A stretch of DNA of 64,000 nucleotides from Roseovarius arcticus (GTDB lineage Bacteria > Pseudomonadota > Alphaproteobacteria > Rhodobacterales > Rhodobacteraceae): the NCBI RefSeq assembly GCF_006125015.1, contig NZ_SZZN01000001.1, forward strand, positions 930,001-994,000, read 5' to 3'. Positions within the stretch are counted from its first letter, which is position 1; each line of letters starts with the position of its first letter. Shown piece by piece: positions 45,159 to 54,482 of the stretch. The notes beneath the pieces were generated by a model. That model was not told the origin of the DNA. It did no database searches and saw only the letters and a program-made list of their open reading frames with translations. The position numbers were made by a program, and so were the translations under genes.

Positions 45159-46982
45159 CTATTCAACCGTTACTGATTTGGCCAGATTACGCGGCTGATC
45201 CACATCCGTCCCCTTAGCGACGGCTGCATGATAGGCAAGGAACTGCACCGGGATCGCATAGAGGATTGGCGCCAGATCGTCGTCGATATCTGGCATGATG
45301 ATCGTCTGCCAGACGCCATCGGATGCCGTCTTGGCGCCCGCTGCGTCCGTGATCAGGATCACCTTGCCACCGCGCGCCATAACCTCCTGCATGTTCGATA
45401 CCGTCTTGTCGAAGAGAGCGTCACGCGGGGCTATAACGACGACTGGCATCTGCTCATCGACCAGCGCGATGGGGCCGTGTTTTAACTCTCCAGAGGCATA
45501 AGCTTCGGCGTGTATATAGCTGATTTCCTTTAGTTTTAAGGCACCCTCTAGTGCCAACGGAAACATCCGTCCGCGCCCTAGAAACAGCACATCGCGAGAT
45601 TGAGAGATGCGCAAGGCAACGCCGCGCACCGTCTCTTCGATGCTCATCGCCTGATTGAATGTGGCCGGTAGGCTGCGCAGCGATGCCAGTTTGGCCTTGA
45701 AGCCCTCATCGGTCAGGCGCCCGCGCGCATGCGCAGCCTTGAGCGCAAGCAAAAGCAAGACGGTGAGTTGGCAGGTAAACGCCTTGGTCGAGGCGACGCC
45801 GATCTCGACGCCTGCATGGATAGGCATGTTCAAGTCGCTCTCGCGCGCAATTGAGCTTTCGGGCACGTTCGTCACTGCGAGGATGGTCTGCGCCAGCGGC
45901 GCGCAGTAGCGCAGGGCGGCTAGCGTGTCTGCCGTCTCGCCCGACTGGCTGACAAAGAGAGCGGCTGTGCCTTCGGTCACCGGAGGGGTGCGATAGCGGA
46001 ATTCGGACGCAAAATCGACCTCCACGGGCAGTCCGGCTAGTTGCTCAAACCAATATTTGGCCGTGAGGCAGGCGTAGTAGGCGGTGCCGCAGGACGCCAT
46101 TGTGATCCGGTTTATGGATGCAAAATCAATGCCGTCACCGGGCAGAATGATGTCGCTGGCATCCGGCGCGATATAGCTGGCAAGCGTTTCGCTGATGACG
46201 GTCGGCTGCTCGGCGATTTCTTTGGACATAAAGTGTTTGTGCCCGGCCTTGTCGATGCGCGCGGCGTCGATGCGAATTGTGCGGGCCTCACGTTGGACAG
46301 TTTGGCCATCTGCGTCGATGATCGTGACCTCGCTCCGGCTTAGGATTGCGCAGTCACCCTCTTCCAAATAGGTGATCCGGTCGGTCATAGGGGCCAGCGC
46401 AATGGCGTCCGAGCCGACATAAACCTCGCCCTCGCCATGGCCAATGGCCAGCGGGCTACCCTTGCGGGCGGCGATCATCAAATCCGGTTCCCCGTCAAAG
46501 AGAAAGGCGAGGGCATATGCTCCCTCCAGCTTTGCAAGTGTTGCGCGCGCGGCCTCGATAGGCGACATCCCACTCTCGAGATGATGCTGTGCCAGCAAGG
46601 CGACCGTTTCGGTATCCGTTTCGGTCTGGTAGGCGATGCCGACCTCGGCCAATTCGGCGCGCAGATCGCGGTAGTTTTCGATGATACCGTTATGCACCAC
46701 GGCAACGGCACCCGCGCGATGTGGGTGCGTGTTTACCAGCGTCGGGGCGCCATGCGTGGCCCACCGGGTGTGGCCAATGCCTGATTTGCCAGCCAACGGC
46801 TCGTGAACCAACAGATCGCTGAGGTTCACCAGCTTGCCTATGGCGCGGCGCCGACCTAGCACGCCCTCGTTTACGGTTGCGATACCGGCGCTGTCATAGC
46901 CTCGATATTCCAGCCGTTTCAGGGCCTCGACCAACATTGGGGCCACTTCATGCTGGCCAAGGATACCTACAATACCGCACAT
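45159..46982 (-). CDS. glmS: Glucosamine-6-phosphate synthase (glutamine-hydrolysing)
   Basis: Makes glucosamine 6-phosphate from fructose 6-phosphate and glutamine, first step to UDP-GlcNAc. 607 residues: N-terminal glutaminase with catalytic Cys2 (MCGIVGILGQHE), GHTRWATHG and HNGIIENY; two SIS isomerase domains (TMASCGTAYYACLTAKYWFEQ, SQSGETADTLAAL, and FLGRGRMFPLALEGALKLKEISYIHAEAY) and the C-terminal DQPRNLAKSVTVE containing the reactive Lys. Coupled to glmU by TAATG overlap. No riboswitch-ribozyme precedes it. Confidence 0.97.
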   Translation of the reverse strand: MCGIVGILGQHEVAPMLVEALKRLEYRGYDSAGIATVNEGVLGRRRAIGKLVNLSDLLVHEPLAGKSGIGHTRWATHGAPTLVNTHPHRAGAVAVVHNGIIENYRDLRAELAEVGIAYQTETDTETVALLAQHHLESGMSPIEAARATLAKLEGAYALAFLFDGEPDLMIAARKGSPLAIGHGEGEVYVGSDAIALAPMTDRITYLEEGDCAILSRSEVTIIDADGQTVQREARTIRIDAARIDKAGHKHFMSKEIAEQPTVISETLASYIAPDASDIILPGDGIDFASINRITMASCGTAYYACLTAKYWFEQLAGLPVEVDFASEFRYRTPPVTEGTAALFVSQSGETADTLAALRYCAPLAQTILAVTNVPESSIARESDLNMPIHAGVEIGVASTKAFTCQLTVLLLLALKAAHARGRLTDEGFKAKLASLRSLPATFNQAMSIEETVRGVALRISQSRDVLFLGRGRMFPLALEGALKLKEISYIHAEAYASGELKHGPIALVDEQMPVVVIAPRDALFDKTVSNMQEVMARGGKVILITDAAGAKTASDGVWQTIIMPDIDDDLAPILYAIPVQFLAYHAAVAKGTDVDQPRNLAKSVTVE

Positions 46983-48337
46983 TATGACGCCCCTTTTGTG
47001 TTCTTATTCTTGGCATGCTTTAACTTATCGAACAATTTGCGTGCGAGCCCCGGTTTGTTGACCTGCCGCGCACGTGCCACCGCAAGCGCACCGTCCGGCA
47101 CATCCTGAGTGACGACCGATCCCGACGCCGTCATGGCGTGATCGCCGATTTGTACGGGCGCGATCAGCATCGTGCTGGACCCGATGAAGGCATGCGCGCC
47201 GATCGCTGTATGATGCTTGGACACGCCATCGTAATTGCAGGTCACTGTGCCCGCGCCGACATTCGCGCCCGCCCCGATATGCGCGTCGCCAATATAGCTG
47301 AGGTGGTTCACCTTGGCGCCTTCGTCCAGCACGGCATTTTTGATCTCGACGAAATTGCCGACGCGCACATCCTCGGCCAATTCGGCGCCGGGGCGCAGGC
47401 GGGCGTAGGGGCCGACGATGGCGCCGCGGGCCACATGACATCCCTCAAGGTGGCTGAACGCACGGATATGTGCGCCGCTTTCTACTGTGACGCCGGGGCC
47501 AAAGACCACGTTCTGTTCGATTAGCGTATCGCGGCCTATGACTGTGTCGTAGGCGAAATAAACGCTGCCGGGGGCATAAAAATTAACGCCATCCTCGAAG
47601 GCGGCGGCGCGCGCGCGTGATTGAAACAGATCCTCGGCGGCGGCCAGCTCCTCGCGCGAATTGACGCCGAGTGTCTCGGCCTCGTCGCAGGCGATTGCGG
47701 TGGCGGTCAGGCCTTGTGCGCGAGCGATGCCGATGATGTCGGTCAGGTAATATTCGCCGGACGCGTTGTCATTGCCGACCGCGTCGATCAGTTGGAACAG
47801 CGTATCGCTATCTGCGGCAATAACGCCGGAATTACAGAATGTTAGAGCACGCTCTGCCTCTGACGCATCCTTGAACTCGACAATACGCTCCAGCGCGCCG
47901 CCGTTCATCACAAGGCGGCCATAACGCCCCGGATCGGCGGCCTCAAAGCCGAGAACCACGATATCGTGATCGCGCCGCGCCTCTATCATCCGCTCCAGCG
48001 TGCCCGGCTGGATAAAAGGTGTGTCGCCATAAAGAACCAGCGCGTCGCCGTCATGGCCCGCGAGTGCCGCGCGGGCGCAGCCGACCGCGTGGGCGGTGCC
48101 TAGCTGCTGCTCTTGCCGGGCGGCGATAACCTCGGGATCATGCTCCAATGCGGCCGCCTCAACGGCGTCCGCGCCATGTCCGGTGACGACGGCGATGCGC
48201 GCGGGCTCTAATGTGGCCCCGGCGCGCAGGGCGTGGACGAGCATCGGCGCGCCCGCAATGGGGTGCAAAACCTTGGGCATGTCAGATTTCATCCGCGTGC
48301 CTTTACCAGCGGCAAGGACGATCAGGGCAGTGCTCAT
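46982..48337 (-). CDS. glmU: Bifunctional GlmU: GlcN-1-P acetyltransferase / GlcNAc-1-P uridyltransferase
   Basis: Last two steps of UDP-GlcNAc synthesis. 451 residues: N-terminal pyrophosphorylase with LAAGKGTRMKSDMPKVLHPI and GDTPFI; C-terminal left-handed beta-helix with hexapeptide repeats (VFGPGVTVESGAHIRAFSHLEGCHVARGA) and the acetyltransferase site region NFVEIKNAVLDEGAKVNHLSYIGDAHIG then NYDGVSKHHT. ATG 48337 is used as start; a TTG six bases earlier is closer to an AAAGGA site and cannot be excluded. First gene of the glmU-glmS pair, giving peptidoglycan and lipopolysaccharide precursors. Confidence 0.96.
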   Translation of the reverse strand: MSTALIVLAAGKGTRMKSDMPKVLHPIAGAPMLVHALRAGATLEPARIAVVTGHGADAVEAAALEHDPEVIAARQEQQLGTAHAVGCARAALAGHDGDALVLYGDTPFIQPGTLERMIEARRDHDIVVLGFEAADPGRYGRLVMNGGALERIVEFKDASEAERALTFCNSGVIAADSDTLFQLIDAVGNDNASGEYYLTDIIGIARAQGLTATAIACDEAETLGVNSREELAAAEDLFQSRARAAAFEDGVNFYAPGSVYFAYDTVIGRDTLIEQNVVFGPGVTVESGAHIRAFSHLEGCHVARGAIVGPYARLRPGAELAEDVRVGNFVEIKNAVLDEGAKVNHLSYIGDAHIGAGANVGAGTVTCNYDGVSKHHTAIGAHAFIGSSTMLIAPVQIGDHAMTASGSVVTQDVPDGALAVARARQVNKPGLARKLFDKLKHAKNKNTKGAS

Positions 48338-48496
48338 TAACAAGAAATCCTTTGTATCACGCGTCCGTCCGTTCTATCTGGCTCAGCCGTAGGTGCAAGA
48401 CAGCGGGCGATCAAACTAGATTGCCAAATGTGACAGGCCGGGCGGAAAAGCGCCGGCAACGTTCTATATCAGCCGCAACAGAATGGGAGTGCCGCG

Positions 48497-49159
48497 ATGC
48501 GCAGCATCATCTTTGATCTCGACGGAACGCTGGCCGACACCAGTGGCGATCTTCTTAAAGCGGCCAATGCGTGTTTTCGCGATATGGGCGTTGGCGATAT
48601 GCTGGGCGCGGCCGACGCGGGCACCGCACTGTGCGGCGGGCGCGCGATGTTGTCGCTGGGCCTGGAACGGATGGGCCAGGTGCCTGATCCAGACCTGCTT
48701 GACCGATATTACCCCTATCTGCTTGAGGCATATGAGGCCGAGATCGACACCCACTCTGTATTTTATCCCGGCGCGCTAGATGCGGTGGCGGCGCTGTGTG
48801 CTGCTGATTTTAAGGTCGCTGTGTGCACGAACAAGCCTGAGTATCTGGCGCGCAAGTTGCTGACAAACATGGGCGCGCTTGACCTTTTCGGCGCCCTCAT
48901 CGGCGCTGATACCCTGACCGTGCGCAAGCCCGATCCAGAGCCACTGCGCGAGGCGGCGCGCCGTGCAGGCGGCGATCCGGCGCATTGTCTGATGGTGGGC
49001 GATACGATCACAGATCACAGCACGGCCCGCGCGGCCGGCGTGCCATCCGTTCTGGTCACCTTTGGGCCGAATGGCGCGGAGATGGCCGCACTTGCGCCGG
49101 ATGCGCTGTTGCATGATTTCGGCGAACTACCGGCCATTGCGGCCCGATTATTGGCGTGA
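48497..49159 (+). CDS. HAD-superfamily phosphatase (phosphoglycolate phosphatase-like)
   Basis: 220 residues. Motif I FDLDGTLADTSGD with nucleophile Asp, motif II VAVCTNKPEYLA, motif III Lys in VRKPDPEPL, and motif IV MVGDTITDHSTARAAG; an alpha-helical cap lies at ~15-80. This is the subfamily IA pattern of Gph and related phosphatases. Divergent from glmU and overlapping the aminotransferase start by four bases (GTGA), so it probably acts with that protein or simply shares its transcript. Substrate uncertain. Confidence 0.88.
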   Translation: MRSIIFDLDGTLADTSGDLLKAANACFRDMGVGDMLGAADAGTALCGGRAMLSLGLERMGQVPDPDLLDRYYPYLLEAYEAEIDTHSVFYPGALDAVAALCAADFKVAVCTNKPEYLARKLLTNMGALDLFGALIGADTLTVRKPDPEPLREAARRAGGDPAHCLMVGDTITDHSTARAAGVPSVLVTFGPNGAEMAALAPDALLHDFGELPAIAARLLA

Positions 49160-50355
49160 GCGACATGACCGAGCGTTTTGGCGGCAGTTTCACCCAGCAG
49201 GAGGCGATCCCTGAGGACGCTATTGAGGCGGCAGTCGCTGTCCTGCGCTCAGGCCGGCTGCACCGATATAACTCTGACGATGGTGAGGTTGCCGCGTTAG
49301 AGCGCGAGTTTGCCGCCTATACCGGTGCGAAATACGCGCTGGCAGTGGCGTCTGGAGGCTATGCCATGGGCGCGGCGCTGCGCGCGGTCGGGGTCAAGCC
49401 CGGCGACAAGGTGCTGACCAATGCGTTTACGCTGGCGCCGGTGCCGGGCGCTATTGCAGGGGTCGGGGGCGTGCCAGTCTTTGTTGGCGTGACCGAGGCA
49501 TTGACCATTGATCTGGACGATCTGCAGGCAAAGGCCAGCAGCGCGAGCGTCCTGATGCTAAGCCATATGCGCGGCCATTTGGCCGACATGGACCGCCTGA
49601 TGCAGATCTGCGATGCGGCCGGTGTGACCGTCATCGAGGATTGCGCGCATACGATGGGCGCAACCTGGCGCGGGCGTATGTCGGGGCGCGACGGCCTTAT
49701 CGGCTGTTATTCTGTGCAGACCTACAAGCATATGAATGCCGGTGAGGGCGGGTTTCTGATCACCGACGATGATGACATCGCGGCGCGTGCGATCCTGCTG
49801 TCGGGGTCATATATGCTATATGCGCGGCACGGAACTGTGCCGCCCGAGGCCGCTTTTGAGCGCGCAAAGTACGTGACGCCGAATCTGTCGGGCCGTATGG
49901 ACAATCTGCGCGCCGCTATCCTGAGGCCGCAGTTGTGGCGGCTGGAATTGCAGTGCGAGGCGTGGAACGCGCGCTACCGAATTGTCGAGGAGGGCCTGCA
50001 AAATACGCCGGGCCTGACTGTGGTCGAGCGTCCCGACGAGGAGACGTTCGTTGGCTCATCAATTCAATTCCTCTTGCTGGATTGGCCCGATGGGTATGTA
50101 AGCGAAGTCCTGTCGCGCTGCGCCGCGCGAGGGGTACAGCTCAAATGGTTCGGCGGTGCCGAGCCTGAGGGGTTTACCAGCCGCTACGACAGCTGGCGCT
50201 ATGCGCCGAGCGAGCGGATGCCAGCCAGTGACCGCGTGCTGCGCGGCACCATCGACATGCGCCTTCCGCTGACGTTCAGCTTAGACGACTGCGCCCTGAT
50301 CGCGCGCATAATCCGCGCCGAGGTGGGCGCGGTATGGCAGAGCATCAACGGCTGA
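49156..50355 (+). CDS. DegT/DnrJ/EryC1/StrS family PLP aminotransferase
   Basis: 399 residues. Family features: HRYNSDDGEVAALEREFAAYTGAKYALAVASGGYAMGAAL, the Asp-contacting VIEDCAHTMGATWRG, and the Schiff-base Lys191 in SVQTYKHMNAGEGGFL. Members transaminate keto-sugars for deoxyamino sugars, or make 3-amino-5-hydroxybenzoate. GTG start at 49156 overlaps the HAD stop. The neighbourhood offers no sugar-dehydratase, so a role in envelope amino-sugar formation is possible but unproven. Confidence 0.88.
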   Translation: MSDMTERFGGSFTQQEAIPEDAIEAAVAVLRSGRLHRYNSDDGEVAALEREFAAYTGAKYALAVASGGYAMGAALRAVGVKPGDKVLTNAFTLAPVPGAIAGVGGVPVFVGVTEALTIDLDDLQAKASSASVLMLSHMRGHLADMDRLMQICDAAGVTVIEDCAHTMGATWRGRMSGRDGLIGCYSVQTYKHMNAGEGGFLITDDDDIAARAILLSGSYMLYARHGTVPPEAAFERAKYVTPNLSGRMDNLRAAILRPQLWRLELQCEAWNARYRIVEEGLQNTPGLTVVERPDEETFVGSSIQFLLLDWPDGYVSEVLSRCAARGVQLKWFGGAEPEGFTSRYDSWRYAPSERMPASDRVLRGTIDMRLPLTFSLDDCALIARIIRAEVGAVWQSING

Positions 50356-50358
50356 GCG

Positions 50359-50826
50359 CTATTGCGGGCCCGGTCCGATAGGCACGGTCGAGATCGACAC
50401 CTTGGCCGAGCCTTGGGTAACCTCGCGCGCGTGGCTGACATAAATCAGCGTGCGGTTAGCCTCATCATAGATCCGCTTGACCCGCAGCGACTTGAAAATG
50501 ATCGAGCGACTGGCCCGAAATACGTCCTCACCGTCTTTGGAGCGGTCGATATCGCCTAGTGCAATCGGGCCGGTTTGCTGGCATTCAATAGCACTGTTGG
50601 AGGGGTCCTCGAACCAATTGCCATTAGCCAGCCGGTCAATCAGGCCGCGGCGAAAATACGCCAAATGACAGGTGACACCAGTGACTTCGGGATCGGCAAT
50701 CGCCTCGATCACGATGTCATTGCCGGCCCAGTCCACGCCAATCTCGCCGACTTCCTCGGCGGCAGCAGGATGCGCGAAAGGGGCCGCCAGAATGGCGACC
50801 CCAATGATGTGTGAAATGCGGCCCAT
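50359..50826 (-). CDS. CreA family protein
   Basis: 155 residues. Signal peptide (MGRISHIIGVAILAAPFAHPAAAEE). Mature protein follows CreA: IGVDWAGNDIVIEAIADPEVTGVTCHLAYF, then SKDGEDVFRASRSIIFKSLRVKRIYDEANRTLIYVS. Two Cys (C52 and C82 approximately) may form a disulfide. The family is periplasmic and of unknown function despite its place near creBCD in E. coli. Start overlaps the preceding minus-strand gene by one base (TAATG). Confidence 0.9.
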   Translation of the reverse strand: MGRISHIIGVAILAAPFAHPAAAEEVGEIGVDWAGNDIVIEAIADPEVTGVTCHLAYFRRGLIDRLANGNWFEDPSNSAIECQQTGPIALGDIDRSKDGEDVFRASRSIIFKSLRVKRIYDEANRTLIYVSHAREVTQGSAKVSISTVPIGPGPQ

Positions 50827-51299
50827 TAAAAGCTAATCTTGCCGTGGTGGCCCGGATTGGCAGTTTCGTCCGTCACTGCGGATTTTGCCATTTCGTAGAA
50901 TGCCTTGGCGGTGCTGTCATGTGCCCAGATTTCCGCTGATTTCGGGGTAAATCGCACGAGGCGCACATCAGGGTCATCCTTGCCGTCCTCAAACCATGCG
51001 GCGTCCATCGGGGACCAAATCTCGTCCAGTTTGGCGCGGTCTGTTTCCACGGCGAGGGTGCCGTCCACCACAGCATAAATTTTTGCGTCGCCGCTGACGA
51101 TCTGGTAGCGCGCGTCTTTGCCAGCCGCCGCATCCTCGCCGATGTCAGTATCGTTGGCAGTCAAGAACCATAGCGCACTATCGTCCTTGCGGGCATGATG
51201 GGCCATAGGGCGTGGATTGGTGTCTGGGCCTGACAGCATCCCCACGTTAACGTCCTCAATGCGGTCCCAGAAAGTGGCCTTCAGATCTTGGTCGCTCAT
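50826..51299 (-). CDS. Pyridoxamine 5'-phosphate oxidase-like FMN-binding protein (general stress type)
   Basis: 157 residues with split-barrel features: DLKATFWDRIEDVNVGMLSG, RPMAHHARKDDSALWFLTAND, KIYAVVDGTLAVETDR and DVRLVRFTPKSAEIW. This matches the general-stress-protein 26 group, which binds FMN or FAD but lacks a proven reaction. ATG 51299 is preceded by AAGGGGA, so the longer upstream frame is not used. Coupled to creA downstream by TAATG. Confidence 0.87.
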   Translation of the reverse strand: MSDQDLKATFWDRIEDVNVGMLSGPDTNPRPMAHHARKDDSALWFLTANDTDIGEDAAAGKDARYQIVSGDAKIYAVVDGTLAVETDRAKLDEIWSPMDAAWFEDGKDDPDVRLVRFTPKSAEIWAHDSTAKAFYEMAKSAVTDETANPGHHGKISF

Positions 51300-51408
51300 G
51301 TCGATCCCCTTTTCAGATGGTCTATGTTGCCTATCTAACGACGCGCCGCGCCGCGCGGTTCCCCAGCGGGGCACAGCGCGGTGGCAGAAACGCGAAGGAG
51401 GGCCTGCG

Positions 51409-51705
51409 ATGCCACGCTGGATATTCTTTGCCCCGGTGATAGGATTGATCGCGGCGACTGCGGTGATCGGACTGTCACTAGGCCGCAAGGCCGCATTGAC
51501 TACCGAAACCGCGACGATCGAACGTATGGCTGCGCGCTATGTGGCGGAGGCGGGCGGCGCGGCTCGCATCACCGACTGCACGGCGCGCCCTGCAGTGTCG
51601 TCGCAGCTGTGGTTAGTGGTTACATGCACGCCGCCCGGTGGGCTGGGCGCGTTCGAGTATTTCGTCGACCGCTTTGGCACGCTGAAGCATAGCAGCGCGC
51701 CGTGA
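51409..51705 (+). CDS. Small membrane-anchored protein, unknown function
   Basis: 98 residues with an N-terminal membrane helix (IFFAPVIGLIAATAVIGLSL) and a short periplasmic domain with two cysteines (DCTARP and VTCTPP) that could pair. ATG 51409 follows a strong GAAGGAGGG site. It is divergent from the stress-type gene. No family recognised; the pattern of conserved Trp-Leu-Val-Val-Thr-Cys suggests a folded domain. Confidence 0.68.
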   Translation: MPRWIFFAPVIGLIAATAVIGLSLGRKAALTTETATIERMAARYVAEAGGAARITDCTARPAVSSQLWLVVTCTPPGGLGAFEYFVDRFGTLKHSSAP

Positions 51706-51720
51706 GACTGAGCGATTTGC

Positions 51721-51752
51721 CTTTCGTTGCGAGTAACTTTCGTTGCGAGTAA
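51721..51752. repeat. Exact 16-base tandem duplication
   Basis: CTTTCGTTGCGAGTAA occurs twice head to tail with no gap, in the space before the glutathione transferase gene. It is a recent slippage or a paired site; the unit has no internal dyad. Confidence 0.9.
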
Positions 51753-51852
51753 AAAGCAAGGCGCGCGGAGTTTTTTCAATCTGCGCGGTGTAATTTCCGG
51801 CATGGGCGGTCTAAGTCATAGCCCAATACGCCGCCAAATCAGGGGAATGCAG

Positions 51853-52515
51853 ATGATTACGCTCTATCATGTGCCACAGAGTCGCTCGATGCAGGTCTTA
51901 TGGCTGCTGAACGAGCTGGACGTCCCATTTCAGCTGGTCGAAATGCCGTTCGACGGATCGCTGCGCAGTGAGGAGTTTCTGACACGCTCTCCCGCCGGGC
52001 GCGTGCCTGCGCTTGAAATCGAGGGCGAGCGCATGTTCGAGAGCGGCGCGATCGTCGAGTATCTGTGCGAGCGATTTCCAGAGCGGGGCATGGGACAGCT
52101 GCCGGGTGCGATGGACCGCATGGCATGGCTTGTCTGGGTGCATTTCGCCGAGACGGTCAGCGCCCACGCCGCCGCGTTGACAGTGCAGCATGTGGTGCTG
52201 GGCGCGCAGGGCAGCGACGCGACAAAACGGATCGAGGTGGCGCGGCTGCGCCAGTGCTACGCCGCCATTGAGGCGCGGCTTAGCACGCCGGTCGAGAATC
52301 GCGATTATCTGCTAACGGGGGGCTATTCGGCGGCCGACATCTGTGTGGGGCAGGCGGTCTACATGGCGCGGCACTTTGCCCCGCTGGACGAGTTCCCCGA
52401 AGTCGCTGCATGGTTTGAGCGGATCACCGAACGCCAAAGCTATCTGGACGCGCTGCCGGGGAATAGCCGCAGCCGGATGTTTACTCAGGACTTCTATCCG
52501 CCGCCCTCTACCTGA
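51853..52515 (+). CDS. Glutathione S-transferase family protein
   Basis: 220 residues. Thioredoxin-like N-domain: ITLYHVPQSRSMQVLWLLNELDVPFQL with a catalytic-position Ser/Tyr, cis-Pro in GRVPALEIEG, and glutathione-contacting Glu-Ser in MFESGAIVEYL; C-terminal helical domain with SAADICVGQAVYMARH. ATG 51853 is correctly spaced from AGGGGA; an ATG two codons earlier abuts it. Substrate unknown. Confidence 0.88.
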   Translation: MITLYHVPQSRSMQVLWLLNELDVPFQLVEMPFDGSLRSEEFLTRSPAGRVPALEIEGERMFESGAIVEYLCERFPERGMGQLPGAMDRMAWLVWVHFAETVSAHAAALTVQHVVLGAQGSDATKRIEVARLRQCYAAIEARLSTPVENRDYLLTGGYSAADICVGQAVYMARHFAPLDEFPEVAAWFERITERQSYLDALPGNSRSRMFTQDFYPPPST

Positions 52516-52622
52516 CGCGCAGCGCAGCAGGGCAGGGTGCAGCGAACCCGCGCCGGGACGTTCGGCCGCACCGTCATACGGTGGATCGCCGTGCCGGGCG
52601 CCCTAATTTCGGGATTGAGCCG

Positions 52623-52651
52623 TTGACCCTCATCGGGGGCGGGAGTAAACC
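52623..52651 (+). promoter_or_regulatory. Candidate promoter of the nuo operon
   Basis: TTGACC (52623-52628), 17 bases, then TAAACC (52646-52651), about 80 bases before nuoA. The -35 is good and the -10 weak. The 214-base gap between GST and nuoA otherwise shows only a small CACCGT / ACGGTG dyad (52569-52583). Confidence 0.3.
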
Positions 52652-52729
52652 GGGCGGCAGCCTAATACGCCACTTGATCGCCCATGTTGATAAGCTGTGC
52701 AATGCACGGGCGCAGAAAAGGAGCCACTC

Positions 52730-53619
<890 letters not shown>

Positions 53620-53652
53620 TCGCGGGCTATTGATGCAGGCAAGGGGAATGAC

Positions 53653-54273
53653 ATGACCGAAGCGCTCAAGGAACTGGGCTCGCATATCGAGATGAAGCGC
53701 ACCGATTGTGTGCTGGGCTGGTCCGTAGAGCGGGGCGAGTTGACGATTGACGTGGCTCTCGCCAGCATCAAGGGCTTGGTTGAGTTTCTGAAAACTGACA
53801 GCACGTGCCGCTTCTCATCGCTGGTTGATATTACCGCCGTGGACTACCCCGCGCGGGCCAAGCGGTTCGACATGGTCTACCATTTCCTCAGCATGTACCA
53901 GAACCAGCGTATTCGCCTCCGCGTGGCCACCCGCGAAGAGGATATGGTGCCCTCAATCACCGATATCCACCCCTCGGCGGGCTGGTTCGAGCGCGAAGTG
54001 TTCGATATGTTCGGCATCCTCTTTTCTGGCCACCCTGACCTGCGCCGCATCCTTACCGACTACGGCTTTCGCGGGCATCCGCTGCGCAAGGATTTCCCGA
54101 CCACGGGCTATACCGAGGTGCGCTATGACGAGACGCAAAAGCGCGTGGTCTATGAGCCGGTCTCGCTGGTGCAGGAATATCGCCAGTTCGATTTCATGTC
54201 GCCATGGGAGGGGGCTGAATACGTCCTGCCGGGTGATGAGAAGACGGATGAGAAGAAAGAGGGCGCGAAGTGA
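53653..54273 (+). CDS. nuoC: NADH-quinone oxidoreductase subunit C
   Basis: Peripheral-arm subunit (30-kDa homologue). 206 residues: [30 protein letters not shown] and the family signature [37 protein letters not shown]. Separate from nuoD, unlike the E. coli NuoCD fusion. The acidic/lysine tail ([12 protein letters not shown]) is unconserved. Its TGA shares one base with the next gene's ATG. Confidence 0.97.
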   Translation: MTEALKELGSHIEMKRTDCVLGWSVERGELTIDVALASIKGLVEFLKTDSTCRFSSLVDITAVDYPARAKRFDMVYHFLSMYQNQRIRLRVATREEDMVPSITDIHPSAGWFEREVFDMFGILFSGHPDLRRILTDYGFRGHPLRKDFPTTGYTEVRYDETQKRVVYEPVSLVQEYRQFDFMSPWEGAEYVLPGDEKTDEKKEGAK

Positions 54274-54482
54274 TGGACATTTTTATAATCCAGCTGATCA
54301 CCTATGTCATTGCTTTCACTGCAATGCTGGCGACTCCCTGCTACTATCTTTTGGTTCGGACGTCCCTGCCGAAGTATTATCTTGGCCTGGCTGTAATCCC
54401 GCTTCTGGGTATTGTTCTACTGCTATGGGTAATCGCTATTTTGCCTTGGGCTAATTCCGGCACTACGGAGGCACGGACATGA
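54273..54482 (+). CDS. Small two-helix membrane protein inserted between nuoC and nuoD
   Basis: 69 residues with two predicted membrane helices ([23 protein letters not shown] and [23 protein letters not shown]) joined by a short VRTSLPK loop. TGATG overlap with nuoC and a four-base overlap with nuoD show true coupling; AAAGAGG lies upstream. It is lower in GC than its neighbours (Ile/Leu/Tyr codons with A/T). Not a known complex I subunit; possible assembly or lipid-contact factor. Confidence 0.7.
   Translation: MDIFIIQLITYVIAFTAMLATPCYYLLVRTSLPKYYLGLAVIPLLGIVLLLWVIAILPWANSGTTEART

Noticed and set aside
45159..48337. A glmS ribozyme or other riboswitch in the glm region
   Set aside because: glmS overlaps glmU, leaving no leader, and the glmU upstream region shows no riboswitch-like conserved core.
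52569..52583. CACCGT-CAT-ACGGTG dyad after the GST gene as a terminator
   Set aside because: Three-base loop, six-bp stem and no T-run; too weak to call.
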